Of a DNA stretch of 55,124 nucleotides, positions 1-7,695 are shown one piece after another. The position numbers were made by a program, and so were the translations under genes. Position 1 is the stretch's first letter, and each line of letters starts with the position of its first letter. Origin of the DNA: Elusimicrobiota bacterium. Lineage in GTDB: Bacteria > Elusimicrobiota > Elusimicrobia > UBA1565 > UBA9628. The stretch lies in assembly GCA_016212795.1 (NCBI GenBank), contig JACRDT010000006.1, forward strand, positions 1 to 55,124. The letters are read 5' to 3'. The notes under the pieces were generated by a model. The model did not search any database. It worked only from the letters and a program-made list of their open reading frames with translations, and had not been told where the DNA came from.

Positions 1-252
1 GAGCGCGCATACTCGACGTATGCAAGCGACGAGCGACGAAGTTGCAGCCCGAAAGCGACCGGCCGCGCTCTCAGGGAAATCACTGGGCGAGGCCATCGAT
101 TCCTCTCAAAAGCGCGGAGGCCCGTCTTCGGCCGGCTGCGGCGTTGCTCGTCAGTCGCAGGCGTCCAGCCTTCTCCTTCCTCGCGCCTTGCAGCCGGCTC
201 AAATCCTGGCCTCCAGGACCGCAGCTTTGAGCGGGTCGCAGCACTAGTCCCC
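1..252. other. Left-edge non-coding stretch with a small inverted repeat
   Basis: No convincing gene is visible. Short open frames here are Ser/Ala/Arg-rich with no recognisable motif. Near the left edge GCATAC and GTATGC form a 6-bp inverted repeat around a 5-nt loop (about 8-24), followed by a run of short GACGA/GCGACGA repeats. It could be the remnant or end of an element lying to the left; nothing decisive is present. Confidence 0.4.
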
Positions 253-747
253 TCACCGGTCCTCCTCGGGCGGCGCCTTCGCATCGCCCCGGCCCGCGGT
301 CTTCCCGTCGCCCCGCGTCGGGGGCCCCGTCGGGTTGGCCACCGGAGCGGGAACGGCCGTGATGGGCTCCTGGGAGCGCAAGGGTATGTCCCGCATGACC
401 TCGTTGAGGATGATCTCGGCGGAGGCCCTCGTGGAAGGGACGTTCAAGGAGGCTCCGAGCTGCGCCTTGGCCTCGAGCGGCGCGACGACGAAGCCGTCGC
501 CCTTGGCTTTCTCAAGCGCGGCCGCGGCCTTCCGGTGGAGGGCGTCGACGCGAGCCTTCTCCTTGCGCTCGAGCTCCATCAGGATCGAGTTGCCCAGGGG
601 GTTGGCGCCTTGCTGGGGCGGGTAGCGCCAGGCGACGTATTTCCTGGCCAGGTCCCGGCGATAGCGATGCGCGAGGGCCGCGCAGCCGAACACGGCCATC
701 AGCAAGGCGAGGTTCCTGAGGGTGGCGATCCTAAGGAGAAAATCCAC
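253..747 (-). CDS. Hypothetical membrane-anchored protein (164 aa)
   Basis: I do not recognise the family. The product has one hydrophobic segment near the N-terminus (about residues 10-28), then an Arg/Lys-rich stretch, a probable short helical region (about 55-85, rich in Ala, Lys and Glu) and a Pro/Gly/Asp-rich disordered tail. This suggests a protein anchored in the inner membrane by its N-terminus. It starts with GTG directly after GGAGGAAC, a good but closely spaced ribosome binding site. A candidate extended -10 box lies about 50 nt upstream. It is on the same strand as, and downstream of, the GYF-domain gene, separated by about 105 nt, so it may be read from its own promoter. Function unknown. 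Confidence 0.6.
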   Translation of the reverse strand: MDFLLRIATLRNLALLMAVFGCAALAHRYRRDLARKYVAWRYPPQQGANPLGNSILMELERKEKARVDALHRKAAAALEKAKGDGFVVAPLEAKAQLGASLNVPSTRASAEIILNEVMRDIPLRSQEPITAVPAPVANPTGPPTRGDGKTAGRGDAKAPPEEDR

Positions 748-796
748 GTTCCTCCGGTCGTTCTTCCGGCGCGCGCATCAGACGCCGTCGGCAGGG

Positions 797-805
797 AATG
801 TACCA
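797..805 (-). promoter_or_regulatory. Candidate extended -10 box for the 164-aa membrane protein
   Basis: On the minus strand this reads TGGTACATT, an extended -10 (TGnTAnnnT) about 49 nt before the GTG start. No clear -35 is seen. It matches the TGn + hexamer form found repeatedly in this window. Confidence 0.4.
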
Positions 806-852
806 GTTTATCGGGCCAGGCTCAAGTATGGGGCGGTCCCGCCGGGCCGTCC

Positions 853-2871
853 TCACTGGCCGAGGAGGTCGTCGAGGAGCTTGGCGTCGTCGGCCTCCGC
901 CGCCGGCTCCTTGGCCGCGCCTTTGCCCGCGGCGGTCTTGGGCTTCTTGGACCCGGCGCGGGACGCCTGCGAGGGCTCCGTCAAGGGTTGGACCTTCTTG
1001 GCGGGCATCTCGGGAGCGAGCAGGTCGTCGATGCTCACTTCCGGGGCGCCTTCGATGGAGCCGCCATCGGCGGCGCCGTCGGCGGCGGCTTTCTTGCGCC
1101 CCTTCCTCGCCTTCTTGGCCGGCGCCTGGGAGGAGTCGGCGGCCGCCTCTTCCTGGCCGCCGGCGGAGAAGAGGTCCTCGTTGCCGGAACCTCCCGCGGC
1201 CGCGGCAGGGGAGGCCGGCTCGTCGCCGAAGAGGGCGTCCCCGGCCGACTTCTTCTTGCCCTTGCGCGGCTTCTTCGGCGGCTCGACCGGTTTGCCGGCG
1301 AGGACGGCTTCGGCGGCCTTGTTGCGGCTCTTCACGGCTTTCGCCTTGATGTCGGCCTCGAATTCGAACGGGCTCGCGCCCTTCCCCGCGCCCTTGGCCG
1401 GATAGAAGTTGACCTGGTAGAGGCCTTCACCGGCCTTCTCCACCATCCATTGGGGGAGGCTCGCCGCGGCCGCCCCTCCCGGGAGCCCAAGCGCCGCCGC
1501 GCCGCCGCCCTCGAGCTCCTGGGCCACGGTCTTGCCTGTGGGCAGGAGCCAGGCCTTCACCAGGTCGAGGGCTTCCTTCTTGGCGTTCTCCTCGCGGACC
1601 TCCGGCGGCGGTTCGACGGGCGCCGGCGGCGGCGGGGGCGCGGGAGCGGGCGCCGGCGGCGGCGGGGCCGCCTTCTTCATGCCGGGGATGACCCCGGTGA
1701 CGAAGGCCCCGACGCCGAGCGCCGCGATGCCCACGCCGGCGAACAAGAAAAGCTTCAGTTTGGATTTCTTCGGCTCCGGGGCGGCGTCGACGACCGGCGC
1801 CGCGCCGAGGGGAGCTCCGGGAGCCTGAGGATCGGGCGCGCCGGCCAGGAACTCGCCGCCGGACGCCCCGGGCTGGCCCAAGGGCGGGGCCATGAAGGGC
1901 GCCCCTTGCGGCATGCCCGGCGCGGCCAGGCCGGGCTTGGGCACCGGGGCCGGGGCAGAGTTGACTTTCTGTTCGAACTGGTGGAGCTCGTCTTTGAGCT
2001 TGGCGATCTCGCCGACGGGCTGCTCGATCTGGTGAAGCTCTTCCTTGAGCTTGGCGATCTCGCTGACGGGCTGCTCCATCTGGTGGAGCTCTTCCTTGAT
2101 CTTGTCGATTTCGCTGACGGGCTGCTCCATCTGGTGGATGTCGGCCTTGATCTTCTCGATCTCGCTGACGGGCTGCTCCATCTGGTGGATGTCGGCCTTG
2201 ATCTTCTCGATCTCGCTGACGGGCTGTTCCATCTGGTGGATGTCGGCCTTGATCTTCTCGATCTCGCCGACGGGCTTCTCGATCTGGCGCAGCTCCTCCT
2301 GGAGCTTCTCGATGTTCGCGGTCAGGCCCTCGATCGTCCGCCGCTGGCTCTCGACGGTCGAGGCCACGTCCTTCTCGTCGGCCACGGCCTTGTCGATGTT
2401 GCTCTTGAGATTCTCCCCCATCTCGACGACCCGGGAGTCGAGGGCGTCGAGGTTCTTCTTGAGCTCCATGGCCATGACGCCCTTGTCTTCGAGCTGGGTG
2501 TGGAGGTTGGAGAGCTCGGTGTCCTTCATGCGCAGCTCTCCCTGGAGCACCGAGACCGTGTTCTCCAGGAAGCTCACTTTCTCCTGGAGGCTGCCCAGGG
2601 CCGCGAGGTCCTTGAGCGTGGGTTCCGGCGGGAGCCCCGCCAGGATGCGGGGCGTCTCGTGGGTCCTCCCCGCCACGGAGAGCTGGGAGGCCTTCACGAT
2701 GGATAGGTTGAGCTCCGGCACGAGGCCGGCCCTCTGCCAGTCGCCGATGCTCGTCCCCTTGCGTCCTTCGGGGCAGATCAGGGACTCGGGCCCGAAGTGG
2801 GGCGCCTGCGCGAGCTCGTCGTGGTCGTACGGCCCCAGGACCTGGTTGTTCTGGAAGATCCAGTATCTCAC
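853..2871 (-). CDS. GYF_2-domain protein with 17-residue coiled-coil repeats and a membrane segment (672 aa)
   Basis: The first ~55 residues (MRYWIFQNNQVLGPYDHDEL...) match the bacterial GYF_2 fold, a small domain thought to bind peptides. A long coiled coil follows (about 75-300), including about six copies of a 17-residue unit of the type EKIKADIHQMEQPVSEI, then a Pro/Gly/Ala linker. A hydrophobic helix (LKLFLFAGVGIAALGVGAFV) comes next, then a Pro-rich stretch and a Lys/Ala-rich C-terminal region with conserved-looking short motifs. The likely topology is cytoplasmic GYF and coiled coil with the C-terminus outside. The start is GTG and overlaps the TGA of a 19-codon leader frame (GTGA). 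A scaffold or polar-localisation role is possible but unproven. Confidence 0.75.
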   Translation of the reverse strand: MRYWIFQNNQVLGPYDHDELAQAPHFGPESLICPEGRKGTSIGDWQRAGLVPELNLSIVKASQLSVAGRTHETPRILAGLPPEPTLKDLAALGSLQEKVSFLENTVSVLQGELRMKDTELSNLHTQLEDKGVMAMELKKNLDALDSRVVEMGENLKSNIDKAVADEKDVASTVESQRRTIEGLTANIEKLQEELRQIEKPVGEIEKIKADIHQMEQPVSEIEKIKADIHQMEQPVSEIEKIKADIHQMEQPVSEIDKIKEELHQMEQPVSEIAKLKEELHQIEQPVGEIAKLKDELHQFEQKVNSAPAPVPKPGLAAPGMPQGAPFMAPPLGQPGASGGEFLAGAPDPQAPGAPLGAAPVVDAAPEPKKSKLKLFLFAGVGIAALGVGAFVTGVIPGMKKAAPPPPAPAPAPPPPPAPVEPPPEVREENAKKEALDLVKAWLLPTGKTVAQELEGGGAAALGLPGGAAAASLPQWMVEKAGEGLYQVNFYPAKGAGKGASPFEFEADIKAKAVKSRNKAAEAVLAGKPVEPPKKPRKGKKKSAGDALFGDEPASPAAAAGGSGNEDLFSAGGQEEAAADSSQAPAKKARKGRKKAAADGAADGGSIEGAPEVSIDDLLAPEMPAKKVQPLTEPSQASRAGSKKPKTAAGKGAAKEPAAEADDAKLLDDLLGQ
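1985..2296 (-). repeat. 51-bp tandem repeat coding 17-residue coiled-coil units
   Basis: About six consecutive 51-bp units encode variants of (E/D/A)K(I/L)K(A/E)(D/E)(I/L)HQ(M/I)EQPV(S/G)EI. The central three are nearly identical in DNA, which points to recent unit duplication. 17 residues is not a multiple of seven, so the coiled-coil phase must be interrupted at each unit, probably at the conserved Pro. Confidence 0.85.
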
Positions 2872-2927
2872 GTCGTGAGCCTCCCCCGCGGGGAGGCGAG
2901 CATCGAGGGGGATGATCGCCGTTTCAT
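2868..2927 (-). CDS. Leader peptide frame of a hairpin element ahead of the GYF gene (19 aa)
   Basis: A 20-codon frame reading MKRRSSPSMLASPRGRLTT then stop. Its TGA overlaps the GTG start of the GYF gene (GTGA). The DNA carries an inverted repeat (GCCTCCCC...GGGGAGGC) in its second half. It starts with the same ATGAAACGG as the leader frame ahead of clpP, so it is one member of a repeated element family. The -10 box 14 nt upstream puts it at the very 5' end of the mRNA. That it is translated is inferred from the overlap and its repetition. Confidence 0.5.
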   Translation of the reverse strand: MKRRSSPSMLASPRGRLTT

Positions 2928-2940
2928 CAAGGTCAGCTGA

Positions 2941-2949
2941 ATTATAACA
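2941..2949 (-). promoter_or_regulatory. Extended -10 promoter for the GYF gene
   Basis: On the minus strand this reads TGTTATAAT, a perfect -10 hexamer with the TGn extension. Transcription would start near 2934, about 7 nt before the leader-peptide ATG. Confidence 0.7.
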
Positions 2950-2977
2950 GTCATCCCTATAAATTCAATGACCAATT

Positions 2978-2986
2978 TGTTACAAT
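2978..2986 (+). promoter_or_regulatory. Extended -10 promoter for tRNA-Lys/tRNA-Leu
   Basis: TGTTACAAT lies about 27 nt before tRNA-Lys. It is divergent from the GYF promoter and has no obvious -35. The tRNAs and probably tig are read from here. Confidence 0.6.
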
Positions 2987-3012
2987 GCCTGTGGTGCTCG
3001 CTGCACCGCAGG

Positions 3013-3085
3013 GGGCTATTAGCTCAATTGGTAGAGCAGGCGCCTCTTAAGCGCAAGGTTACTGGTTCGATTCCAGTATAGCCCA
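3013..3085 (+). tRNA. tRNA-Lys (anticodon CTT)
   Basis: Acceptor arms GGGCTAT/ATAGCCC pair fully. The D arm is GCTC...GAGC. The anticodon loop CTCTTAA gives CTT (reads AAG). The T arm ACTGG/CCAGT holds TTCGATT. The discriminator base is A and CCA is not encoded. The first anticodon-stem pair (G-A) is mismatched. Confidence 0.95.
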
Positions 3086-3112
3086 AAGTTTTCACGGCTG
3101 GCCTGCTGTCCT

Positions 3113-3194
3113 GGGCGGGTGGCGGAATCGGCAGACGCGCACGGCTTAGGACCGTGTGCCGAAAGGCTTGGGGGTTCAACTCCCCCCCCGCCCA
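3113..3194 (+). tRNA. tRNA-Leu (anticodon TAG)
   Basis: Acceptor arms GGGCGGG/CCCGCCC. The anticodon stem CACGG/CCGTG holds loop CTTAGGA, giving anticodon TAG (reads CUA). A long variable arm (TGCC...GGC) marks it as a class II tRNA. The T arm is GGGGG/CCCCC with TTCAACT. CCA is not encoded. Confidence 0.95.
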
Positions 3195-3195
3195 T

Positions 3196-3258
3196 GTCGT
3201 GAACCTCCCCCCACCCATGAGAGGGTCGAGCACGGGGGAGGCGAGCATCGAGGGGGGC
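3196..3258 (-). repeat. Hairpin element copy between tRNA-Leu and tig (reverse orientation)
   Basis: Shares GGGGAGGCGAGCATCGAGGG and GTCGTGA(A/G)CCTCCCC with the element ahead of the GYF gene, but here points away from tig. CCTCCCCC and GGGGGAGG form the stem around a longer loop. Without the element, tig would begin almost directly after the tRNA. Confidence 0.6.
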
Positions 3259-3270
3259 GAGGGATTTTTT

Positions 3271-4548
3271 ATGGGTTTGTTCACCAGGCAGTCGCCGGAC
3301 CAGCCGCGGTTCAAGAGGGTCAAGGAGGAAGGGTGCATCGTCACCTTCTCCGTCGAAGTCCCCCCGCAGGAGCTCGAGGCCGAGGCGCACAACGAGCTGA
3401 TGAGGATCCAGCAGCACGCCCATGTGCCGGGGTTCAGGCCGGGCAAGGCGCCCATGGAGATCATCCAGAAGAACTACTCGGGGCACGCCATGGAGGACGT
3501 GGTCTCGGACCTGATCAGGAAGTACGTCCCGACGGCGCTGCGCGAGCTCAAGATCGAGCCGGTGGCCCCGCCCAGGATCGTCGAGGTGGACCGCAAGGCG
3601 GGACAATTCCTCAAGGTGTCGGTCGTGGCCGAGACCGCCCCCCAGGTCGTCGTGAAGCCCTACACGAAGATCCCCGTCCGCCGCCCCTCCTACCCCGCCA
3701 CCGACGACTCGGTGCGCCAGCGCCTCGACGAGCTGCGCGAGAGCCACGCTCGGCTCGAGCGCGACGACGCCGGGACCGTCGGCCAGGGCCACTACGTCGT
3801 CGTCGACTACACGGCCTCCCAGGGAGGCAAGCCTCTCCGGAGCATGAAGGGCGAGGGCGTCCTCGTGGACATGTCGTCGGACGAGAACGTGGAGGGCCTG
3901 TCGAAGGGCCTGGAGGGCCAGGGCCGCGGCGAGACGCGGCAGATCCCCGTCAAGATCGGCAAGAAGGACGCCGTGCTCTCCGTCACGGTGCGGGAGATCA
4001 AGAAGAAGATCCTCCCGCCGCTCGACGTCGATTTCGCCAAGGACATGGGCTTCGCCGCCATGGAGGAGCTCCAGGCGGCGCTGAAAGAGGCCATCGAAAA
4101 GGAGGGCAAGGAGCGCTCGGAGCGGGAGGTCATGGGCCAGATCGAGGAGGCCCTGCTGAAGGCCAACCAGCTCCCGCTGCCGCCGTCGCTGGTCGAGGCC
4201 CAGGTGGAGTCCATGCTCGAGCGCCTCAGGAAGCAGTACCTCGGGCCGGACAAGCAGTGGCCCGCCGAGGAGATGGAGAAGCTCAAGACCCGTCTCCAGC
4301 CGCAGGCCGAGAAGGAGCTCCGGCTCTCCTACATCCTCGAGTCCATCGCGGAGCGCGAGAAGGTCGCCGCGCTCGATTCGGACCTGCAGGCCGAACTCGA
4401 GAAGTCGCTCGGCTCGGCGCGCACGGAGGAGCAGAAGGAGGAAGTCCGCAAGCTGTTCGAGGACCGTAAGGAGACGATCGCCAGCCTCATTAGAGAGCGC
4501 AAGACCAGGCTCTTATTAAAGGAAAGGGCGGCCATCGCCGACGCCTGA
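3271..4548 (+). CDS. tig: Trigger factor, ribosome-associated chaperone / peptidyl-prolyl isomerase (425 aa)
   Basis: Trigger factor binds the ribosome near the exit tunnel and shields and isomerises nascent chains. The N-terminal ribosome-binding domain (about 10-120) carries the signature GFRPGKAPMEII, a match to the family GFRxGKxP loop. The FKBP-like domain follows (about 160-245; GHYVVVDYTASQGG...), then the long helical C-terminal chaperone domain. Length is typical (430-450 aa). The frame stays open upstream into tRNA-Leu, so the ATG at 3271, after a G-rich Shine-Dalgarno-like stretch, is the sensible start. It heads tig-clpP-lon, a common proteostasis cluster. Confidence 0.93.
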   Translation: MGLFTRQSPDQPRFKRVKEEGCIVTFSVEVPPQELEAEAHNELMRIQQHAHVPGFRPGKAPMEIIQKNYSGHAMEDVVSDLIRKYVPTALRELKIEPVAPPRIVEVDRKAGQFLKVSVVAETAPQVVVKPYTKIPVRRPSYPATDDSVRQRLDELRESHARLERDDAGTVGQGHYVVVDYTASQGGKPLRSMKGEGVLVDMSSDENVEGLSKGLEGQGRGETRQIPVKIGKKDAVLSVTVREIKKKILPPLDVDFAKDMGFAAMEELQAALKEAIEKEGKERSEREVMGQIEEALLKANQLPLPPSLVEAQVESMLERLRKQYLGPDKQWPAEEMEKLKTRLQPQAEKELRLSYILESIAEREKVAALDSDLQAELEKSLGSARTEEQKEEVRKLFEDRKETIASLIRERKTRLLLKERAAIADA

Positions 4549-4582
4549 ACGCGGCGTCTAACGACACATCAAGGAGAGATTG

Positions 4583-4636
4583 ATGAAACGGCATCTGCCC
4601 CCCAGCTACTTGCCCTCCCGTGGGGTGGGCAAGTGA
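4583..4636 (+). CDS. Leader peptide frame of a hairpin element ahead of clpP (17 aa)
   Basis: AAGGAG at 4571-4576 is a strong ribosome binding site for an ATG at 4583. It opens a 17-residue frame, MKRHLPPSYLPSRGVGK, ending in TGA that overlaps the clpP GTG start. The DNA folds as a hairpin (ACTTGCCCTCCC with GGGTGGGCAAGT, one mismatch). Its 3' arm includes the first two bases of the clpP start codon. This suggests clpP translation depends on ribosomes reading the leader frame (translational coupling). The same peptide start (MKRH) and hairpin recur elsewhere in the window. Confidence 0.55.
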   Translation: MKRHLPPSYLPSRGVGK

Positions 4637-5235
4637 TTCTGCCAACGATTCTGGAATCCTGGACCCAGGGCTCGGCCATCGCCTACGACATCTATTCGCG
4701 GCTGCTCAAGGAGAGGATCGTCTTCTCGGGGGGCTGGGAGGGGTCCGTCACCACGGATTCGGCCAACCTCATCATCTCCCAGCTGCTGTACCTCGACGCC
4801 GAGGACCCGGAGAAGGACATCAACCTCTACATCAACTCCCCGGGGGGCATGGTGTCGGCGGGCCTGGCCGTCTACGACACGATGCAGTTCATCAAGGCCC
4901 CCATCCGGACCATGTGCATGGGCATGGCGATGTCCTTCGGCGCCGTGCTGCTGGCGGCGGGCACGAAGGGCAGGCGCTTCATCCTGCCCCAGGCGCGGGT
5001 CATGATCCACCAGCCGGCCCTGCGGGGCGACCTGTCGGGGCAGGCCAGCGACATCGCCATCGAGGCGGCCGAGATGTCGCGCCTCAAGGAGCGGCTCAAC
5101 GACATCCTCGCCCGGCATACCGGCCAGCCGGCGGAGAAGCTCCGGCAGGACATGGAGCGCAACTTCTACATGTCCGCCGATGAGGCGAAGGCCTACGGCA
5201 TCGTGGACCACGTCCTTCAGCCGTCGAAGAACTGA
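4633..5235 (+). CDS. clpP: ATP-dependent Clp protease proteolytic subunit with a Ser-His-Asn triad (200 aa)
   Basis: ClpP forms the double-heptamer proteolytic chamber that works with a Clp ATPase. The family landmarks are present: AYDIYSRLLKERI near the N-terminus, YINSPGG, catalytic Ser101 in MAMSFGAVLLAAG and His126 in MIHQP. The third triad residue, Asp in most ClpPs (the DRD motif before the final helix), is Asn177 here (MERNFYM; codon AAC at 5161-5163). An Asn triad is known in Listeria ClpP1. The GTG start fits the family's N-terminus and overlaps the leader frame's TGA. clpX does not follow; lon does, 3 nt downstream. A second standard clpP may exist elsewhere in the genome. Confidence 0.93.
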   Translation: MILPTILESWTQGSAIAYDIYSRLLKERIVFSGGWEGSVTTDSANLIISQLLYLDAEDPEKDINLYINSPGGMVSAGLAVYDTMQFIKAPIRTMCMGMAMSFGAVLLAAGTKGRRFILPQARVMIHQPALRGDLSGQASDIAIEAAEMSRLKERLNDILARHTGQPAEKLRQDMERNFYMSADEAKAYGIVDHVLQPSKN

Positions 5236-5238
5236 CCC

Positions 5239-7695
5239 ATGAGCCCCGACTTCAAGCAGCCCCCCAGGCTCCCCCTGCTGGCGGTGAGGGACGTCGTCGT
5301 CTTCCCGCACATGGTGCTGCCCCTCTCGGTCGGCCGGCCCAAGTCCGTCAAGGCCCTGGAGGCGGCCATGCAGGCCGGCAAGCTCCTCGGCGTCGTGGCG
5401 CAGAAGGTCAGCCACATCGAGGACCCCCAGGTCGGCGACCTCTTCTCGGTCGGGGTCCTGGCCGAGGTCGTCCAGTACCTGCGGATGCCGGATTCGACCC
5501 TGAAGGTCTTCCTGCAGGGGCACTGCCGCATCGCCGCCGGCCAGATGGCGTTCTCGGCCGAGAAGGGCTACTGGGAGAGCGACCTGAGCTACCCCGAGCC
5601 TCCCGTGACCGCCGTCACGCCGGAGATCAAGGCCCTCATGCGGCATTCCATCGAGCTCTTCGAGGAGCACGCCAAGCTCGCGCGCAAGGCGAACATGGAG
5701 GGCCTGGCCAACCTGTACCAGATCGAGGAGCCCTCGCGCCTGGCCGACCTCATCGCGGCCAACTCCCTGGTCAAGACCACCGACCGGCAGTCGGTCCTCG
5801 AGACCTTCGACTGCTCGGCCCGGCTCCTGAAGATCGGGGAACTCCTCAAGGCCGAGATCGAGATCATGAACCTGGAGCGCAAGATCCACACCCGGGTCAA
5901 GACGCAGATCGAGAAGAGCCAGAAGGAGTACTACCTGACGGAGCAGATGAAGGCCATCCAGAAGGAGCTCCGCCAGAAGGACGACTTCGCCAAGGAGATC
6001 GAGGACCTGCGCAAGTCCGTCAAGGACGCGGGGATGCCCAAGGAGGCCGACGAGGCTTCCCAGAAGGAGGTCGGCCGCCTCGAGAAGATGATGCCCTATT
6101 CCCCCGAGGCCACGGTGGCCCGGACCTACCTTGACTGGATGATCCACCTGCCGTGGGCCAAGCGCACCCGCGACAACCTGGACCTCAAGCGCGCCCACGA
6201 GATCCTGGAGGCCGACCACTACGACCTTCGCAAGGCCAAGGACCGGGTCCTCGAGTACCTGGCGGTGTGCAAGCTGACCAGGAGGCTCAAGGGCCCCATC
6301 CTGTGCTTCGTGGGCCCGCCGGGCGTCGGGAAGACCTCGCTGGGCCGCTCCATCGCCCGGGCCTTGGGCCGCAAGTTCGTGCGCATGTCCCTGGGCGGGG
6401 TGCGCGACGAGGCGGAGATCCGCGGGCACCGCCGCACCTACATCGGTTCGCTCCCGGGCCGCATCATCCAGTCGCTGCGCAAGGCCGGGAGCAAGAACCC
6501 CCTGTTCCTCCTCGACGAGATCGACAAGATGGGCATGGACTGGCGCGGCGACCCCGCGGCGGCGCTGCTCGAGGTCCTCGACCCGGAGCAGAACCACACG
6601 TTCATGGACCACTACCTCGACGTGGAGTTCGACCTCTCCCAGGTCATGTTCGTCTGCACGGCCAACACCCTGGAGGGCATCCCGGTCAGCCTGCAGGACC
6701 GGCTCGAGACGCTGCGGTTCTCCGGCTACACGCACCACGAGAAGAGGCTGATCGCAAAGACTTATTTGTGGCCCAAACAACAGAAGGAACACGGCCTGAA
6801 AGAAGGCCGCGTCATCATGGATGACGCGGGAATCGACCGCGCCATCGAGGAGTATACCCGCGAGGCGGGCGTGCGCAGCCTCGAGCGGGAGATGGCTTCC
6901 GTCGCGCGCAAGGCGGCCAAGAAGATCGTGGAGGACGCCCCGGACGTGATCCGGGTGGCCGCGGACAACCTCCATGAGTTCCTCGGCATCCCGAAGTTCT
7001 TCAAGGAGAAGAACTCCTTCAACGCGGTCGGCGTCTCGACGGGGCTGGCGTGGACCGAGGTCGGCGGCGTGACCATGGCCATCGAGGTCGTGGCCGTTCC
7101 CGGCAAGGGCGAGCTCAGGCTCACCGGCAAGCTGGGCGCGGTCATGTCGGAGTCGGCGCAGGCGGCCCTCTCCCACGTCAAGTCGATCAGCGCCCGCTTG
7201 GGCGCGGGCCCCGAGGCCTTCAAGGACATCGACTACCACCTCCACGTCCCGGAGGGAGCCACGCCCAAGGACGGCCCTTCCGCGGGCATCGCCATCGCGG
7301 CCGCCTTGGCGAGCCTCGTGTCGGGGCGGCCGGTCAAGGCCGGGCTCGCGATGACGGGCGAGATCACGCTCAAGGGGCGGGTCCTGCCCATCGGGGGCCT
7401 CAAGGAGAAGATCCTCGCCGCCCACCGGGAGGGCATCCACACCGTCCTCTACCCCGACCAGAACAAGAAGGACCTCGAGGACATACCGGCGGAGATCCTG
7501 TCCGACCTCACGCTCGTCCCGGTCCATGCGATCGACGAGGTGTTCGACCTCGCGCTGGACCCCGCGCCGGCGCAGGCGCAGCAGGCGCCGGCGGCGCAGG
7601 CCAAGCCCGCAGCGCGGTCGCAGTCCGCCGTCTACAAGCCCGAGCCTCCGCCCGTCAGCCCGTCCGTCTCGCCCTCCGTCGAGAACCTCTCGTGA
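5239..7695 (+). CDS. lon: ATP-dependent Lon protease (818 aa)
   Basis: Lon is a cytoplasmic hexameric AAA+ serine protease that degrades misfolded and regulatory proteins. Order of domains: N-terminal LAN domain (about 10-205, [19 protein letters not shown]); helical linker with a coiled coil; AAA+ module with Walker [10 protein letters not shown] (about 358-366) and Walker [11 protein letters not shown]; and the protease domain with Ser681 in PKDGPSAG and Lys724 in GGLKEK, the Ser-Lys dyad. About 50 Ala/Pro/Gln-rich residues follow the usual C-terminus. It begins 3 nt after clpP, and its TGA overlaps the next gene's GTG. The family is normal in every catalytic residue. Confidence 0.97.
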   Translation: MSPDFKQPPRLPLLAVRDVVVFPHMVLPLSVGRPKSVKALEAAMQAGKLLGVVAQKVSHIEDPQVGDLFSVGVLAEVVQYLRMPDSTLKVFLQGHCRIAAGQMAFSAEKGYWESDLSYPEPPVTAVTPEIKALMRHSIELFEEHAKLARKANMEGLANLYQIEEPSRLADLIAANSLVKTTDRQSVLETFDCSARLLKIGELLKAEIEIMNLERKIHTRVKTQIEKSQKEYYLTEQMKAIQKELRQKDDFAKEIEDLRKSVKDAGMPKEADEASQKEVGRLEKMMPYSPEATVARTYLDWMIHLPWAKRTRDNLDLKRAHEILEADHYDLRKAKDRVLEYLAVCKLTRRLKGPILCFVGPPGVGKTSLGRSIARALGRKFVRMSLGGVRDEAEIRGHRRTYIGSLPGRIIQSLRKAGSKNPLFLLDEIDKMGMDWRGDPAAALLEVLDPEQNHTFMDHYLDVEFDLSQVMFVCTANTLEGIPVSLQDRLETLRFSGYTHHEKRLIAKTYLWPKQQKEHGLKEGRVIMDDAGIDRAIEEYTREAGVRSLEREMASVARKAAKKIVEDAPDVIRVAADNLHEFLGIPKFFKEKNSFNAVGVSTGLAWTEVGGVTMAIEVVAVPGKGELRLTGKLGAVMSESAQAALSHVKSISARLGAGPEAFKDIDYHLHVPEGATPKDGPSAGIAIAAALASLVSGRPVKAGLAMTGEITLKGRVLPIGGLKEKILAAHREGIHTVLYPDQNKKDLEDIPAEILSDLTLVPVHAIDEVFDLALDPAPAQAQQAPAAQAKPAARSQSAVYKPEPPPVSPSVSPSVENLS

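Noticed and set aside
535..2706. Long open frames antisense to the GYF gene
   Set aside because: High-GC shadows of the real coding frame: no start signals, Arg/Gly/Leu-biased composition and no domains. The same applies opposite lon (4606-7527) and opposite the polymerase (24458-27490).
3154..3270. Upstream extension of trigger factor
   Set aside because: It would overlap tRNA-Leu and a hairpin element; family alignment starts at the ATG at 3271.
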